A stretch of 64,000 nucleotides of DNA. Origin: Buttiauxella noackiae ATCC 51607 (lineage in GTDB: Bacteria; Pseudomonadota; Gammaproteobacteria; Enterobacterales; Enterobacteriaceae). Each line of letters opens with the position of its first letter. Within the stretch, counting starts at the first letter, position 1. The position numbers were made by a program, and so were the translations under genes. The notes under the pieces were generated by a model. That model did no database searches and was not told the origin of the DNA. It was given only the letters and a program-made list of their open reading frames with translations. The stretch is taken from the NCBI RefSeq assembly GCF_001654865.1, contig NZ_LXEO01000016.1, positions 1 to 64,000 on the forward strand, read 5' to 3'. Positions 21,476-29,782 of this stretch are shown here, piece after piece.

Positions 21476-22666
21476 ATGACTTTACTTAATCCCTATTTCG
21501 GTGAGTTTGGTGGCATGTACGTGCCACAAATCCTGATGCCTGCGCTGCGTCAGTTAGAAGAAGCGTTTGTTGCCGCGCAAAGCGATGCTGAGTTTCAGGC
21601 TGAATTTAATGACTTGCTGAAAAACTACGCAGGCCGCCCAACTGCACTGACCAAATGCCGTAACCTGACAGCTGGCACCAAAACCACCTTGTATTTGAAA
21701 CGTGAAGATCTACTGCACGGCGGCGCACACAAAACCAACCAGGTTCTCGGTCAGGCTTTGCTTGCTAAGAAAATGGGAAAAACTGAAATCATCGCCGAAA
21801 CAGGTGCCGGTCAACATGGTGTGGCATCAGCATTAGCCAGCGCCCTGCTCGGGCTGAAATGCCGCATCTATATGGGTGCAAAAGACGTGGAGCGTCAGTC
21901 GCCGAACGTGTTCCGCATGCGCCTGATGGGTGCTGAAGTGATTCCAGTACATAGCGGCTCCGCCACGCTGAAAGATGCCTGTAACGAAGCATTGCGTGAC
22001 TGGTCTGGCAGCTATGACACCGCGCACTATATGCTCGGCACCGCAGCAGGCCCGCATCCATTCCCGACCATCGTGCGTGAGTTCCAGCGCATGATCGGTG
22101 AAGAAACCAAAGCGCAGATCCTCGAAAAAGAAGGCCGTCTGCCGGATGCCGTGATCGCCTGTGTGGGCGGTGGTTCCAATGCCATCGGTATGTTTGCAGA
22201 CTTTATCAACGATACAAAAGTTGGCCTGATTGGTGTTGAGCCAGCCGGGCACGGTATTGAAAGCGGCGAGCACGGCGCACCGTTGAAACATGGTCGTGTT
22301 GGCATCTATTTCGGGATGAAATCCCCGATGATGCAAACTGACGAAGGCCAGATTGAAGAATCTTATTCTATTTCTGCCGGTCTGGATTTCCCGTCTGTAG
22401 GCCCACAGCATGCGCACCTGAACAGCATTGGCCGTGCCGATTATGTGTCCATCACCGATGACGAAGCGCTTGAAGCATTCAAAACGTTGTGTCGCAGTGA
22501 AGGCATTATCCCGGCCCTGGAATCGTCCCATGCACTGGCGCACGCGCTGAAAATGATCAAAGAAAATCCAGAAAAAGAACAGCTGCTGGTGGTAAACCTC
22601 TCCGGCCGTGGTGACAAAGACATCTTCACCGTTCACGACATTTTGAAAGCGCGAGGGGAAATCTAA
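21476..22666 (+). CDS. trpB: Tryptophan synthase beta subunit
   Basis: PLP enzyme joining indole and serine. The true start is ATG 21476 ([13 protein letters not shown]), 396 residues, with AAGGAAA upstream; the frame stays open further upstream inside trpC but that part is not the protein. Schiff-base Lys86 lies in HGGAHKTNQ and the PLP phosphate loop is CVGGGSNA. Its stop overlaps the trpA ATG, matching the alpha2-beta2 complex. Confidence 0.98.
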   Translation: MTLLNPYFGEFGGMYVPQILMPALRQLEEAFVAAQSDAEFQAEFNDLLKNYAGRPTALTKCRNLTAGTKTTLYLKREDLLHGGAHKTNQVLGQALLAKKMGKTEIIAETGAGQHGVASALASALLGLKCRIYMGAKDVERQSPNVFRMRLMGAEVIPVHSGSATLKDACNEALRDWSGSYDTAHYMLGTAAGPHPFPTIVREFQRMIGEETKAQILEKEGRLPDAVIACVGGGSNAIGMFADFINDTKVGLIGVEPAGHGIESGEHGAPLKHGRVGIYFGMKSPMMQTDEGQIEESYSISAGLDFPSVGPQHAHLNSIGRADYVSITDDEALEAFKTLCRSEGIIPALESSHALAHALKMIKENPEKEQLLVVNLSGRGDKDIFTVHDILKARGEI

Positions 22667-23475
22667 TGGAACGTTATCAACACGCATTCGAACAATTGCA
22701 AGCTCGTAAGGAAGGCGCTTTTGTTCCTTTCGTAACACTTGGCGACCCATCTCCGGAGCAATCGCTAAAGATTATCGACGCGCTGATTGAAGCGGGTGCC
22801 GATGCGCTGGAGCTGGGCATTCCCTTCTCCGATCCGTTAGCCGATGGCCCGACCATTCAGAATGCGGCACTGCGTGCCTTTGCCGCAGGCGTTACACCAA
22901 CGCAGTGCTTTGAAATGCTGGCAGCGATTCGCCAGAAACACCCGACCATTCCGATTGGCCTGCTGATGTATGCCAACCTGGTTTATAACCGCGGCATAGA
23001 CGAGTTTTACGCGCTGTGTGCCAAAGTCGGTGTCGATTCGGTGTTAATTGCCGATGTGCCAATCGAAGAGTCTGCGCCATTCCGCCAGGCAGCAATGCGC
23101 CACAATGTCGCGCCTATCTTCATTTGCCCGCCGAATGCTGATGATGCGCTGCTGCGTGAAATTGCTACCCACGGCCGCGGTTATACCTACCTGTTATCTC
23201 GTGCCGGTGTAACGGGCGCCGAAACGCGCGCGCAATTGCCGCTTCATCATCTGGTAGAGAAATTGACAGAGTTTGGTGCCGCACCGTCATTGCAGGGCTT
23301 TGGGATTTCCGAACCTTCACAAGTTAAAGATGCCATCAGCGCAGGTGCAGCGGGGGCGATTTCTGGTTCTGCCATCGTGAAAATTATCGAGAAGAATCTG
23401 GATAAGCCTGATGTGATGTTAAGTGAGCTGAAAGCGTTTGTTCAGAGTTTGAAAGCTGCGACACGCACAGCTTAA
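22666..23475 (+). CDS. trpA: Tryptophan synthase alpha subunit
   Basis: TIM barrel of 269 residues that cleaves indoleglycerol phosphate and channels indole to TrpB. Catalytic Glu49 ([10 protein letters not shown]) and Asp60 (DPLAD) are at the canonical positions. The start codon overlaps the trpB stop. Last gene of the operon, followed by an inverted repeat shared with ompW. Confidence 0.98.
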   Translation: MERYQHAFEQLQARKEGAFVPFVTLGDPSPEQSLKIIDALIEAGADALELGIPFSDPLADGPTIQNAALRAFAAGVTPTQCFEMLAAIRQKHPTIPIGLLMYANLVYNRGIDEFYALCAKVGVDSVLIADVPIEESAPFRQAAMRHNVAPIFICPPNADDALLREIATHGRGYTYLLSRAGVTGAETRAQLPLHHLVEKLTEFGAAPSLQGFGISEPSQVKDAISAGAAGAISGSAIVKIIEKNLDKPDVMLSELKAFVQSLKAATRTA

Positions 23476-23496
23476 GCTTAATTTTAGGCTGAAATA

Positions 23497-23529
23497 AATG
23501 TCGGATATCGCCTTGCGGCATCCGACATT
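23497..23529. repeat. REP-like palindrome between trpA and ompW
   Basis: Arms AATGTCGGAT (23497-23506) and ATCCGACATT (23520-23529) with loop sequence ATCGCCTTGCGGC. The GTCGGAT...CGCC...ATCCGAC pattern resembles enterobacterial REP/BIME units, which often mark 3' ends. It lies between the convergent trpA and ompW genes and probably also stops or stabilises their transcripts. Confidence 0.65.
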
Positions 23530-23538
23530 CTCTTAATA

Positions 23539-24171
23539 TCAGAAGCGATAACCTGCCGAGAACATAAATACCCACGGGTCGATCCGCGTTTTGATATTCT
23601 GCTCTTCACCACCGGCTTTAAACTTCACTTCGGTATCGATATCCATATACCAGACGGACATGTTCAACAGCCAGTTATCATTAACCATGTAATCCAGCCC
23701 GACTTGCCCCGCCGCCCCCCATGAATCTTTCACGCTAAGATCGGTTAAGCCAGCATCTTTGCCGGTCTGGTTAAAGTCGGTATCAAAAAAGGTGGTGTAG
23801 TTAATGCCGGCACCAATATATGGACGCACTTTGCTTTTCGCATCACCAAAGTACCACTGTGCCATCAGCGTTGGTGGCAATTGGCGAACGGTAGCCAGAT
23901 CACCTGTCGGGCCTAAACCAACGCGATGGCGAAAAGGTGTAGCCGCGAGCAACTCAATGCCGATGTTATCGGTCACCATATAGTCAAATGTCAGTCCCAG
24001 TTGGGTATTGTTGCTGACGCTAAAACCGCCCATGCCAAGCACATTGTCAGAACCTTCCGTTGGGCGCACGGTTGCAGAACCCGCACGCATGAAGAATTCA
24101 CCTTGTTGATGCGCCAGCACTTCACCAGACAAACAGGTAAATGCGAGTAACGCCACAGATAATTTTTTCAT
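23539..24171 (-). CDS. ompW: Outer membrane protein W
   Basis: Eight-stranded beta-barrel porin, 210 residues. The signal peptide (about 1-20) ends at VLA before HQQGEF. Family signatures are GEFFMRAG, PTLMAQWYFGD, IGAGINYTTFF and the terminal FMFSAGYRF ending in Phe, as needed for outer-membrane insertion. In E. coli OmpW is the colicin S4 receptor and FNR-activated. Compared with E. coli, its yciGFE neighbours are missing. Confidence 0.97.
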   Translation of the reverse strand: MKKLSVALLAFTCLSGEVLAHQQGEFFMRAGSATVRPTEGSDNVLGMGGFSVSNNTQLGLTFDYMVTDNIGIELLAATPFRHRVGLGPTGDLATVRQLPPTLMAQWYFGDAKSKVRPYIGAGINYTTFFDTDFNQTGKDAGLTDLSVKDSWGAAGQVGLDYMVNDNWLLNMSVWYMDIDTEVKFKAGGEEQNIKTRIDPWVFMFSAGYRF

Positions 24172-24328
24172 AGCCCTCTCCTTGTTATGGTTTTATAAAG
24201 CGGGCTGAATATACCCATTATTGGGTACAAAGTGATCTGGCATCGATCACACTTCATTGGATAATTTAACATTTAATGATCTGGATTAATTTTTCGCATT
24301 TTGCTTAAAGTCACACCTTTTATGTCGT

Positions 24329-24342
24329 TTGATCCGTAGCAA
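24329..24342 (-). promoter_or_regulatory. Candidate FNR box upstream of ompW
   Basis: TTGAT-ccgt-AGCAA, one mismatch from TTGAT-N4-ATCAA, about 160 bases upstream of the ompW ATG. FNR control of ompW is known in E. coli; this site is an inference because no convincing -10 was found at the matching distance. Confidence 0.35.
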
Positions 24343-24385
24343 GACATGATCTGGTACAGGTAACGTTATTCAGCATCAAGAGCGA

Positions 24386-24415
24386 AAATGGCCAGCACTG
24401 CAGTGCTGGCCATTT
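24386..24415. repeat. Perfect 30-bp palindrome
   Basis: Half-site AAATGGCCAGCACTG is followed at once by its exact complement. It sits between the divergent ompW and ydfZ starts, where no gene end is expected. It looks like the stem of a terminator but only short T runs follow. It may be the leftover end of a lost gene (yciGFE lies here in E. coli) or the end of an unannotated RNA. Confidence 0.8.
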
Positions 24416-24488
24416 GTCTGGTGGTGAAAATATTTTGTTTAGCTAATCTACTTTGGTCTTTTCTTGAGCATCTAAAATTTAGAAAATT

Positions 24489-24530
24489 TTGATTTAGCTC
24501 AAAACATATTTGCCCGTGAAGATCTATTTA
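24489..24530 (+). promoter_or_regulatory. FNR-type promoter of ydfZ
   Basis: TTGAT-ttag-CTCAA (24489-24502), one mismatch from the FNR consensus. A -10 hexamer TATTTA lies at 24525-24530, so the box centre is about 41 bases before the predicted start, the class II activator distance. ydfZ is anaerobically induced by FNR in E. coli. Confidence 0.65.
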
Positions 24531-24580
24531 TTTGCCGTTAAATCATCTCGTCTCAATACAACAAAAAAGGAGGAATGATG

Positions 24581-24784
24581 ATGTTGACCTATGATTGCTA
24601 CCGTAACGCTATTACAACTGGCAGCCGTGTTATGGTGTTCAATAAAGGTCTGACTGGTGTCATTAAGACCATTCACGGCGAAGGTAAATCAGCCGAGCAA
24701 ATTCGTCGTTCTGAATGTGTTGAAATCGAAGGTTGTGAAGGGGTGTTCTGCCCGATGGAGTTAGTTAGACTTGAACTTCACTGA
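24581..24784 (+). CDS. ydfZ: YdfZ family protein
   Basis: A 67-residue protein, the E. coli YdfZ length, with the family pattern YRNAITTGSRVMV, SAEQIRR and EGCEGVFCPMELVRL. E. coli YdfZ was reported to bind selenium; its role is unknown. Three consecutive ATGs exist (24575, 24578, 24581); AAGGAGG at 24567-24573 suits the third best. In E. coli the gene lies between rspR and ydfI, so here it has moved next to ompW. Confidence 0.88.
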   Translation: MLTYDCYRNAITTGSRVMVFNKGLTGVIKTIHGEGKSAEQIRRSECVEIEGCEGVFCPMELVRLELH

Positions 24785-24846
24785 TAGATCTTATTGAGTG
24801 AGCACTTTGTTTGTACAAATAAGATAACCCTGGAAACAAATTGTTT

Positions 24847-24874
24847 AAGGCCACCGAACAGGTGGCCTTATTTG
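24847..24874 (+). terminator. Terminator of ydfZ
   Basis: AAGGCCACC (24847-24855), loop GAACA, GGTGGCCTT (24861-24869), then ATTTG. It lies between ydfZ and the convergent blc gene. Confidence 0.75.
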
Positions 24875-24927
24875 AATAGAGCATCAGAGCAAGAGTGTTT
24901 TGAATATTACTATCTACTCCAGGTAAT

Positions 24928-25452
24928 TTATTGTTTCACCCACACTAGCTGATCGACCTGAAAGCCAAGACTGCGCGCGGTGTTCAGGTAATCTTGCTTC
25001 ACCGCATCCGGAATGGTTGGCGTACGCGACAGTATCCACAAATAGTCACGGTTCGGCCCACTCACCAGTGCGTACTGGTAATTATCATCAAGCCGTATCA
25101 CGTTATAGCCGCCGTAGAACGGACCAAAGAATGAAACCTTCAGCGCGGCTGTTGTAGGCGCACCGGTAAATGAGGCTTTCCCTTCACTCTCATTCCATTT
25201 GTTTTTAATCGGATCATATCCACGATTGAGCACGCTGATACCGCCATCGCGGCGCGTGCCATAGGTAGCTGTTACCTGCTCAAGTCCGCGTTCGAATCGA
25301 TTTTCAAGGCGAGCGACTTCGTACCATTTGCCAAGGTAGCGGTTGGCATCAAAGTTAGTTATTGGTTGAACGCCTTTCGGTGGCGTGGGAGATTTACAAG
25401 CAACCAGTGTCAGTGCGATCGCAACACCGGTTACAACGGGCCATAGCTTCAT
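24928..25452 (-). CDS. blc: Outer membrane lipoprotein Blc (bacterial lipocalin)
   Basis: Lipocalin of 174 residues from ATG 25452. The signal peptide ends in lipobox LVAC with acylated Cys19 followed by Lys. Lipocalin signatures are RYLGKWYEVARLENRFERG and the segment SGPNRDYLWILSR. It stores or carries lipids such as lysophospholipids at the outer membrane. AAGGAGG precedes the chosen ATG; an ATG at 25467 overlaps that site. It diverges from the MerR-type gene. In E. coli blc lies elsewhere, next to sugE and ampC. Confidence 0.94.
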   Translation of the reverse strand: MKLWPVVTGVAIALTLVACKSPTPPKGVQPITNFDANRYLGKWYEVARLENRFERGLEQVTATYGTRRDGGISVLNRGYDPIKNKWNESEGKASFTGAPTTAALKVSFFGPFYGGYNVIRLDDNYQYALVSGPNRDYLWILSRTPTIPDAVKQDYLNTARSLGFQVDQLVWVKQ

Positions 25453-25570
25453 AAGACCTCCTTTCATCTACGCGGTTGGAAGTAAAGTGTAGTGCAAACA
25501 CCCTGCTCTTCATTCAGGCAGCAAATATTCGTAGTATATTGAGATTAATCTTTGTCATCAGGTGTACTTT

Positions 25571-26299
25571 ATGCCCTATTCCATCGGTGAATTTGCCCGG
25601 CTTTGCGGGATAAACGCAACCACACTACGCGCCTGGCAGCGTCGTTATGGTTTAATCAAACCGTTGCGCACCGATGGCGGGCACCGCCTGTATAGTGATG
25701 ACGATGTCCAGCAGGCGCTTAAAATTCTCGACTGGGTGAAAAAGGGTGTCCCTGTCAGCCAGGTGAAGCCCTTGTTGGCCCGTCCGGAAGCACGCCGCAC
25801 AAACAACTGGCTCACCCTTCAGGAGAGCATGTTGCAGAAGTTGAAAGAGGGAAAAATCGAATCTTTGCGTCAGCAGATTTACGATTCAGGCCGCGAGTAT
25901 CCGCGCCCCGAGATAGTCACCGAAGTCCTGCGACCGCTGCGCAGTAAAGTCTCGGCAAACATCCCCGCGATGATGACGTTGCGTGAAGTCCTGGATGGCA
26001 TCATCATTTCCTATACCTCATTTTGCCTCGAGGGTGATAAAAAAGCGCCGGGAGATAATTACCTGATCACCGGCTGGCACCTTAGCGACCCATGTGAAAT
26101 CTGGCTCGAAGCGCTTAAACGTACGGGTCAAGGACAGCGTATTGACGTGCTCCCCGTGCCGCCTGCCATGCTGGCACCCGAGATCTTCCCTGAGCGGAAC
26201 TGGCTGCTGGTCACCACCGGTAAAGTTACCGCTGCCCGCAAAAAACAGATCGCAATTTGGCAGCAACAGGTCGTTTCGCTCGACGTTATTTCGCTCTAA
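25571..26299 (+). CDS. MerR-family regulator, MlrA/BluR type
   Basis: A 242-residue regulator. The N-terminal MerR helix-turn-helix (residues 1-70) reads YSIGEFARLCGINATTLRAW with the wing RTDGGHRLYSDDD. The C-terminal two thirds resemble the cobalamin-binding-like fold of MlrA and BluR, but no DxHxxG cobalamin motif is visible. Similarity to E. coli MlrA (YehV) is clear in the first 75 residues. Start chosen at ATG 25571 with AGGTG six bases upstream. The gene ahead of it in the same direction encodes a DUF523-DUF1722 protein, a pair often seen beside photolyase genes in other proteobacteria. Confidence 0.85.
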   Translation: MPYSIGEFARLCGINATTLRAWQRRYGLIKPLRTDGGHRLYSDDDVQQALKILDWVKKGVPVSQVKPLLARPEARRTNNWLTLQESMLQKLKEGKIESLRQQIYDSGREYPRPEIVTEVLRPLRSKVSANIPAMMTLREVLDGIIISYTSFCLEGDKKAPGDNYLITGWHLSDPCEIWLEALKRTGQGQRIDVLPVPPAMLAPEIFPERNWLLVTTGKVTAARKKQIAIWQQQVVSLDVISL

Positions 26300-26453
26300 A
26301 ACCGTTTCCCCACACCCGTTCCCTCTCCATGATAAGCAACCGTAAAAAGTTGCGTATCTGGCATGTCTTTTAAAAAACCCATTAAATACAGCAAAAACAG
26401 ACATGAGTAATCAATTGATATTGTTGAAAAATAAAAACAACTTCATTCTAAAC

Positions 26454-26482
26454 TTGTACAAATATTTTTAATTGTCTAAGTT
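26454..26482 (+). promoter_or_regulatory. Direct repeat and possible promoter ahead of the DUF523 gene
   Basis: TTGTACA (26454-26460) and TTGTCTA (26472-26478) are 18 bases apart. The first also serves as a possible -35 (TTGTAC), with TAAGTT 17 bases downstream as -10. TGTACA-like repeats are typical operators of light- or B12-responsive MerR regulators of the LitR/CarH group. Control by the adjacent MerR-type protein is inference. Confidence 0.4.
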
Positions 26483-26526
26483 TAATTATACGATTAAAAA
26501 ACATCCCCACAGCCAGGGGGAGACTC

Positions 26527-26580
26527 ATGCGCACAATGCCATCCGTCGTCGATACGCCACTTACCCGCAAAGAGCAATAA
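26527..26580 (+). CDS. Possible 17-codon leader ORF
   Basis: ATG with a strong site (GGGGGAGA, 3 bases upstream) encoding MRTMPSVVDTPLTRKEQ, ending 12 bases before the next gene. It may be a small leader peptide or the broken N terminus of a lost gene. There is no evidence of expression. Confidence 0.3.
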   Translation: MRTMPSVVDTPLTRKEQ

Positions 26581-26592
26581 GAGGGTTACACC

Positions 26593-27552
26593 ATGCACAC
26601 TAAACCTATCATTGGGATCAGCGGCTGTTTAACCGGCTCAACAGTAAGATTTGACGGCGGTCATAAGCGTATGGGTTTTGTCATGGACGAGTTATCTCAG
26701 TGGGTGACCTTCAAACCCATCTGCCCGGAGATGGCCATCGGCCTGCCCGTTCCGCGCCCGGCGTTGCGCCTGATCCAGACTACTGAAGGCGATATCCGCA
26801 TGCGTTTTAGCCATGCCCCTCATGATGACGTTACCCAGAAAATGGTCAAATTCGCTGACTCCTGGTTACCACAGCAGGCTAATCTTTCAGGCTTTATCGT
26901 CTGCGCGAAATCACCGAGCTGTGGCATGGAGCGCGTACGGCTGTATGACGAAAAAGGGAATCGCGGACGCAAAGAGGGAGTGGGTCTGTTTACCGGTGCG
27001 CTGCTTGAAAAATTCCCGTGGCTGCCCGTTGAGGAGGATGGCCGCCTTCACGACCCGGTCCTGCGTGAAAACTTTGTCGAGCGAGTCTTCGCCTTGCACG
27101 AACTCAATACTCTGCGTGAAAACGGCCTGACTCGCCGCGCACTACTGGAATTCCACAGCCGCTATAAACTCCAGTTGCTAGCTCATCACCAGCCAGGATA
27201 CAGGGAAATTGGGCCTTTCGTCGCCTCGCTGCACGAGTGGGAAGATCTTGATACTTTCTTCGTTGAGTATCGCGAAAAACTAATGACGATCCTGAAAAAT
27301 CCTGCATCGCGTAAAAATCACACTAACGTACTCATGCACATTCAGGGCTACTTCCGTAATCAACTCAATACTCGCCAACGTGGGGAGCTGCGCGACGTGA
27401 TCCTTCACTACCGTGATGGGCTGTTACCACTCCTTGCCCCACTCACCCTGTTGAATCATTATCTGGGCGAGTACCCTGACAGCTACCTGCTGACGCAAAA
27501 CTACTTTTCTCCCTACCCCGAAAATTTATGCCTGCGTCTGACGGTTAACTGA
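26593..27552 (+). CDS. DUF523 (TudS-like) and DUF1722 (YbgA-like) fusion protein
   Basis: 319 residues with two domains. Residues 1 to about 150 are DUF523, the TudS thiouracil desulfidase family, with Cys12 (GISGCLTG), Cys44 (ICPEMAIG), Cys104 and Cys110 (CAKSPSCGM); three conserved cysteines of TudS hold a catalytic [4Fe-4S] cluster. Residues about 185-305 are DUF1722, the domain that alone makes up E. coli YbgA. A sulfur-removal role on thiolated nucleotides is inference from TudS. AGAGGG precedes the ATG. No photolyase gene follows; yciC does. Confidence 0.88.
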   Translation: MHTKPIIGISGCLTGSTVRFDGGHKRMGFVMDELSQWVTFKPICPEMAIGLPVPRPALRLIQTTEGDIRMRFSHAPHDDVTQKMVKFADSWLPQQANLSGFIVCAKSPSCGMERVRLYDEKGNRGRKEGVGLFTGALLEKFPWLPVEEDGRLHDPVLRENFVERVFALHELNTLRENGLTRRALLEFHSRYKLQLLAHHQPGYREIGPFVASLHEWEDLDTFFVEYREKLMTILKNPASRKNHTNVLMHIQGYFRNQLNTRQRGELRDVILHYRDGLLPLLAPLTLLNHYLGEYPDSYLLTQNYFSPYPENLCLRLTVN

Positions 27553-27777
27553 GCAGACAACGAAATATTCGCTATAGCGCAGCTGTGCGGCGTCAAGCCC
27601 AAAGTCTGCCTCTGGTCTATTTTATGTTCACTTATTGGCAAAACGGCAATGTCTACTCCAAATCAATTTTCACATTGACAGTAACTTACTTATAGCGCGC
27701 ATCTTGTCGGTGCCAGCGCCCTTCATCCAGGGTACAATTCCCGCTGTTTTTTAACCGAGCAACATCAAGGAGAGTGC

Positions 27778-28521
27778 ATGTCTATCACGGCGGGTTCTGT
27801 GTACCGTGACACGGGGAATTTTCTACGCAATCAGTTTGTTACTGTCTTACTGATCGCTTTACTTTGTGCCTTTATTTCGGTTGTGATCGGTCACGCCTTT
27901 TCACCCAGCGACGAGCAAATGTCTATCCTTAGCGAGGGAGATAATTTATCGAATAGCATGGGGCTGTTTGATCTTGTGCAAAACATGACACCTGAGCAGC
28001 AGCAAATGTTACTTAAAGCCTCTGCGGCGTCGACATTTGCGGGTCTGATCGGCAATGCAATCCTTGCGGGTAGTGTATTGGTTTTAATTCAGATGGTGAG
28101 TGCCGGACAGCGCGTGAGTGCGTTGCGTGCGATTGGTACGTCGGCTCCAGTGTTGCCTAAAATCTTTATTTTGATGTTCCTGACAACCTTCCTGGTGCAA
28201 ATCGGCATCATGCTGATTGTGGTACCGGGCGTACTGTTAGCAATTTTGCTTTCATTTGCGCCGGTTATGGTTGTGCAGGATAAAGTAGGGATTTTCCAGT
28301 CGATGCGCGGCAGTATGCGTCTTGCCTGGGGAAATATGCGCCTCGTTGCACCTGCAGTGATTAGCTGGTTACTGGCAAAAACTGCACTCCTGATGCTCGC
28401 CTCTTCATTTGCAGCACTGTCACCTGCTGTTGGCGGGGTGATAGCAAATACGATAAGCAACCTGATTTCAGCGGTGTTGCTCATCTACGTATTCCGTTTA
28501 TATATGCTGGTACGCCAATAA
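27778..28521 (+). CDS. yciC: UPF0259 inner-membrane protein YciC
   Basis: 247 residues, same length as E. coli YciC, with about six transmembrane helices and an N-terminal cytoplasmic start [18 protein letters not shown]. Function unknown. AAGGAGAG lies 5 bases before the ATG. It is followed after 60 bp by yciB, as in E. coli, so the pair is probably one transcript. Confidence 0.95.
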   Translation: MSITAGSVYRDTGNFLRNQFVTVLLIALLCAFISVVIGHAFSPSDEQMSILSEGDNLSNSMGLFDLVQNMTPEQQQMLLKASAASTFAGLIGNAILAGSVLVLIQMVSAGQRVSALRAIGTSAPVLPKIFILMFLTTFLVQIGIMLIVVPGVLLAILLSFAPVMVVQDKVGIFQSMRGSMRLAWGNMRLVAPAVISWLLAKTALLMLASSFAALSPAVGGVIANTISNLISAVLLIYVFRLYMLVRQ

Positions 28522-28581
28522 CATTCACTTACTCCTGAACCTTTGAACTGAGGGCTCAGGAGTCATTTTACGGAACAGATT

Positions 28582-29118
28582 ATGAAGCAGTTTCTCGACT
28601 TCCTGCCCCTGATTGTTTTCTTTGCATTCTATAAAATGTACGACATTTATGTGGCCTCCGGAGCTCTCATCGTCGCCACCGGTTTTGCACTGGTCTATAG
28701 CTGGTATAAATTCCGCAAGCTAGAAAAAATGGCGCTGATTACCTTCCTGATGGTGGCCGTTTTCGGCGGCCTGACGCTGTTCTTCCATAATGATGAATTT
28801 ATCAAATGGAAAGTCACCGTGATCTACGGCCTGTTTGCTGCCGCATTACTGATTAGCCAGTTGGTGATGGGTAAACCGTTGATTCAACGTATGTTGGGCA
28901 AAGAGATCTCTCTACCGCAAAGCGTGTGGTCACGTTTGAACGTCGCGTGGGCGTTGTTTTTCATCGTCTGCGGTGCACTGAATATTTATGTTGCGTTCTG
29001 GCTGCCACAAAGCGTATGGGTCAATTTTAAAGTGTTTGGCCTGACGGCTGCGACGCTAGTATTTACCCTACTAAGTGGCGTCTACATTTATCGCCACATG
29101 CCGCAGGAAGAGAAGTAA
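28582..29118 (+). CDS. yciB: Inner-membrane protein YciB (intracellular septation protein A family)
   Basis: 178 residues, about five transmembrane helices, beginning [21 protein letters not shown], with the family pattern [12 protein letters not shown]. In E. coli YciB interacts with elongation and division proteins and affects envelope integrity together with dcrB. It ends in a strong bidirectional terminator. Confidence 0.95.
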   Translation: MKQFLDFLPLIVFFAFYKMYDIYVASGALIVATGFALVYSWYKFRKLEKMALITFLMVAVFGGLTLFFHNDEFIKWKVTVIYGLFAAALLISQLVMGKPLIQRMLGKEISLPQSVWSRLNVAWALFFIVCGALNIYVAFWLPQSVWVNFKVFGLTAATLVFTLLSGVYIYRHMPQEEK

Positions 29119-29154
29119 CCGCGTTTAAAATCAACAGCGATTACCTCTGAATAT

Positions 29155-29189
29155 AAAAATGCCCCGCTCAAATTGAGCGGGGCATTTTT
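29155..29189. terminator. Strong bidirectional terminator after yciB
   Basis: Seventeen-base perfect arms (29155-29171 and 29173-29189) around a single A. The GC core is GCCCCGCTCAA, flanked by A5 and T5. It serves yciB and the convergent small secreted-protein gene. Confidence 0.92.
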
Positions 29190-29212
29190 ATCAGTAATAC
29201 ATTTAATTGCGA

Positions 29213-29488
29213 TTAGTGATGGTCGTCATATTGGTGCTCGATCACCATCCCTTCCGCTACGCTTGCAACATGGCGCGCACGTGGATGATAGGCTGCTACA
29301 GGCGCCGGAGCGGGAGCAACGTACACGGTCTGTGGTGTGGTAGTGACGTTGATCGCCTGGGAAACGGTGACTGAAGACGGTACCACCACAACTTTATAGC
29401 CGCTTGGCACATCGACAGTCACGTTTTGCGCCATTGCCGAACCGATCCCGCATGTAATCACAACCGCCAAAAGAAGAGTTTTTTTCAT
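29213..29488 (-). CDS. Small secreted protein of unknown function
   Basis: 91 residues, not recognised. A clear signal peptide (about 1-20, MKKTLLLAVVITCGIGSAMA) with AMA-Q cleavage is followed by a Val/Thr-rich stretch (QNVTVDVPSGYKVVVVPSS), a Pro/Ala segment (APAPAPVAAYHP) and a His-rich end (EHQYDDHH). This suggests a small periplasmic protein, perhaps metal-binding at its tail, though that is inference. It occupies the place between yciB and yciA, which in E. coli are adjacent. Confidence 0.72.
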   Translation of the reverse strand: MKKTLLLAVVITCGIGSAMAQNVTVDVPSGYKVVVVPSSVTVSQAINVTTTPQTVYVAPAPAPVAAYHPRARHVASVAEGMVIEHQYDDHH

Positions 29489-29782
29489 ATAAACATTCGC
29501 CCACTAAATAATAAAAACACGTAGTACGTTGCAGGATGCTTTAGTTAATACGAGGCAACGTGCTTTATAGGGTGCAACAGTGTTGCGGATAGTAGACAGT
29601 TTATTAATGTGATTATTAGCTTTGTGTGCTTAGGGCTTTTCGCGCATCATATTGCTCAAGACCGAGCGCCCAAGGGCGGCGGCAGGCCATAATAATCATA
29701 AATGTGATAAATTAGCGTTTAGCGAAAAATATTAAGCAAATTCAACAACGATTAAATCCATGATGACTTTTTGGAACGTGAA
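29489..29782. other. Divergent region between the secreted-protein gene and yciA
   Basis: 294 bp with no credible ORF. It must carry promoters for both neighbours. The yciA side is AT-rich; no operator is recognised. Confidence 0.4.

Larger units (their letters stand above)
26300..26592. other. Spacer between the MerR-type gene and the DUF523 gene
   Basis: 293 AT-rich bases. They contain the TTGTACA/TTGTCTA direct repeat and possible promoter at 26454-26482 and a 17-codon ORF at 26527-26580. Nothing else is recognised. Confidence 0.5.

Noticed and set aside
21833..22750. A 305-codon frame antisense to trpB
   Set aside because: It is a codon-bias shadow of trpB/trpA, rich in His, Phe and Arg, with no family resemblance.
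24215..24265. TGATC/GATCA pair upstream of ompW as a CRP or FNR site
   Set aside because: The spacing between the half-sites fits neither CRP nor FNR; the TTGAT-N4-AGCAA site is the better candidate.
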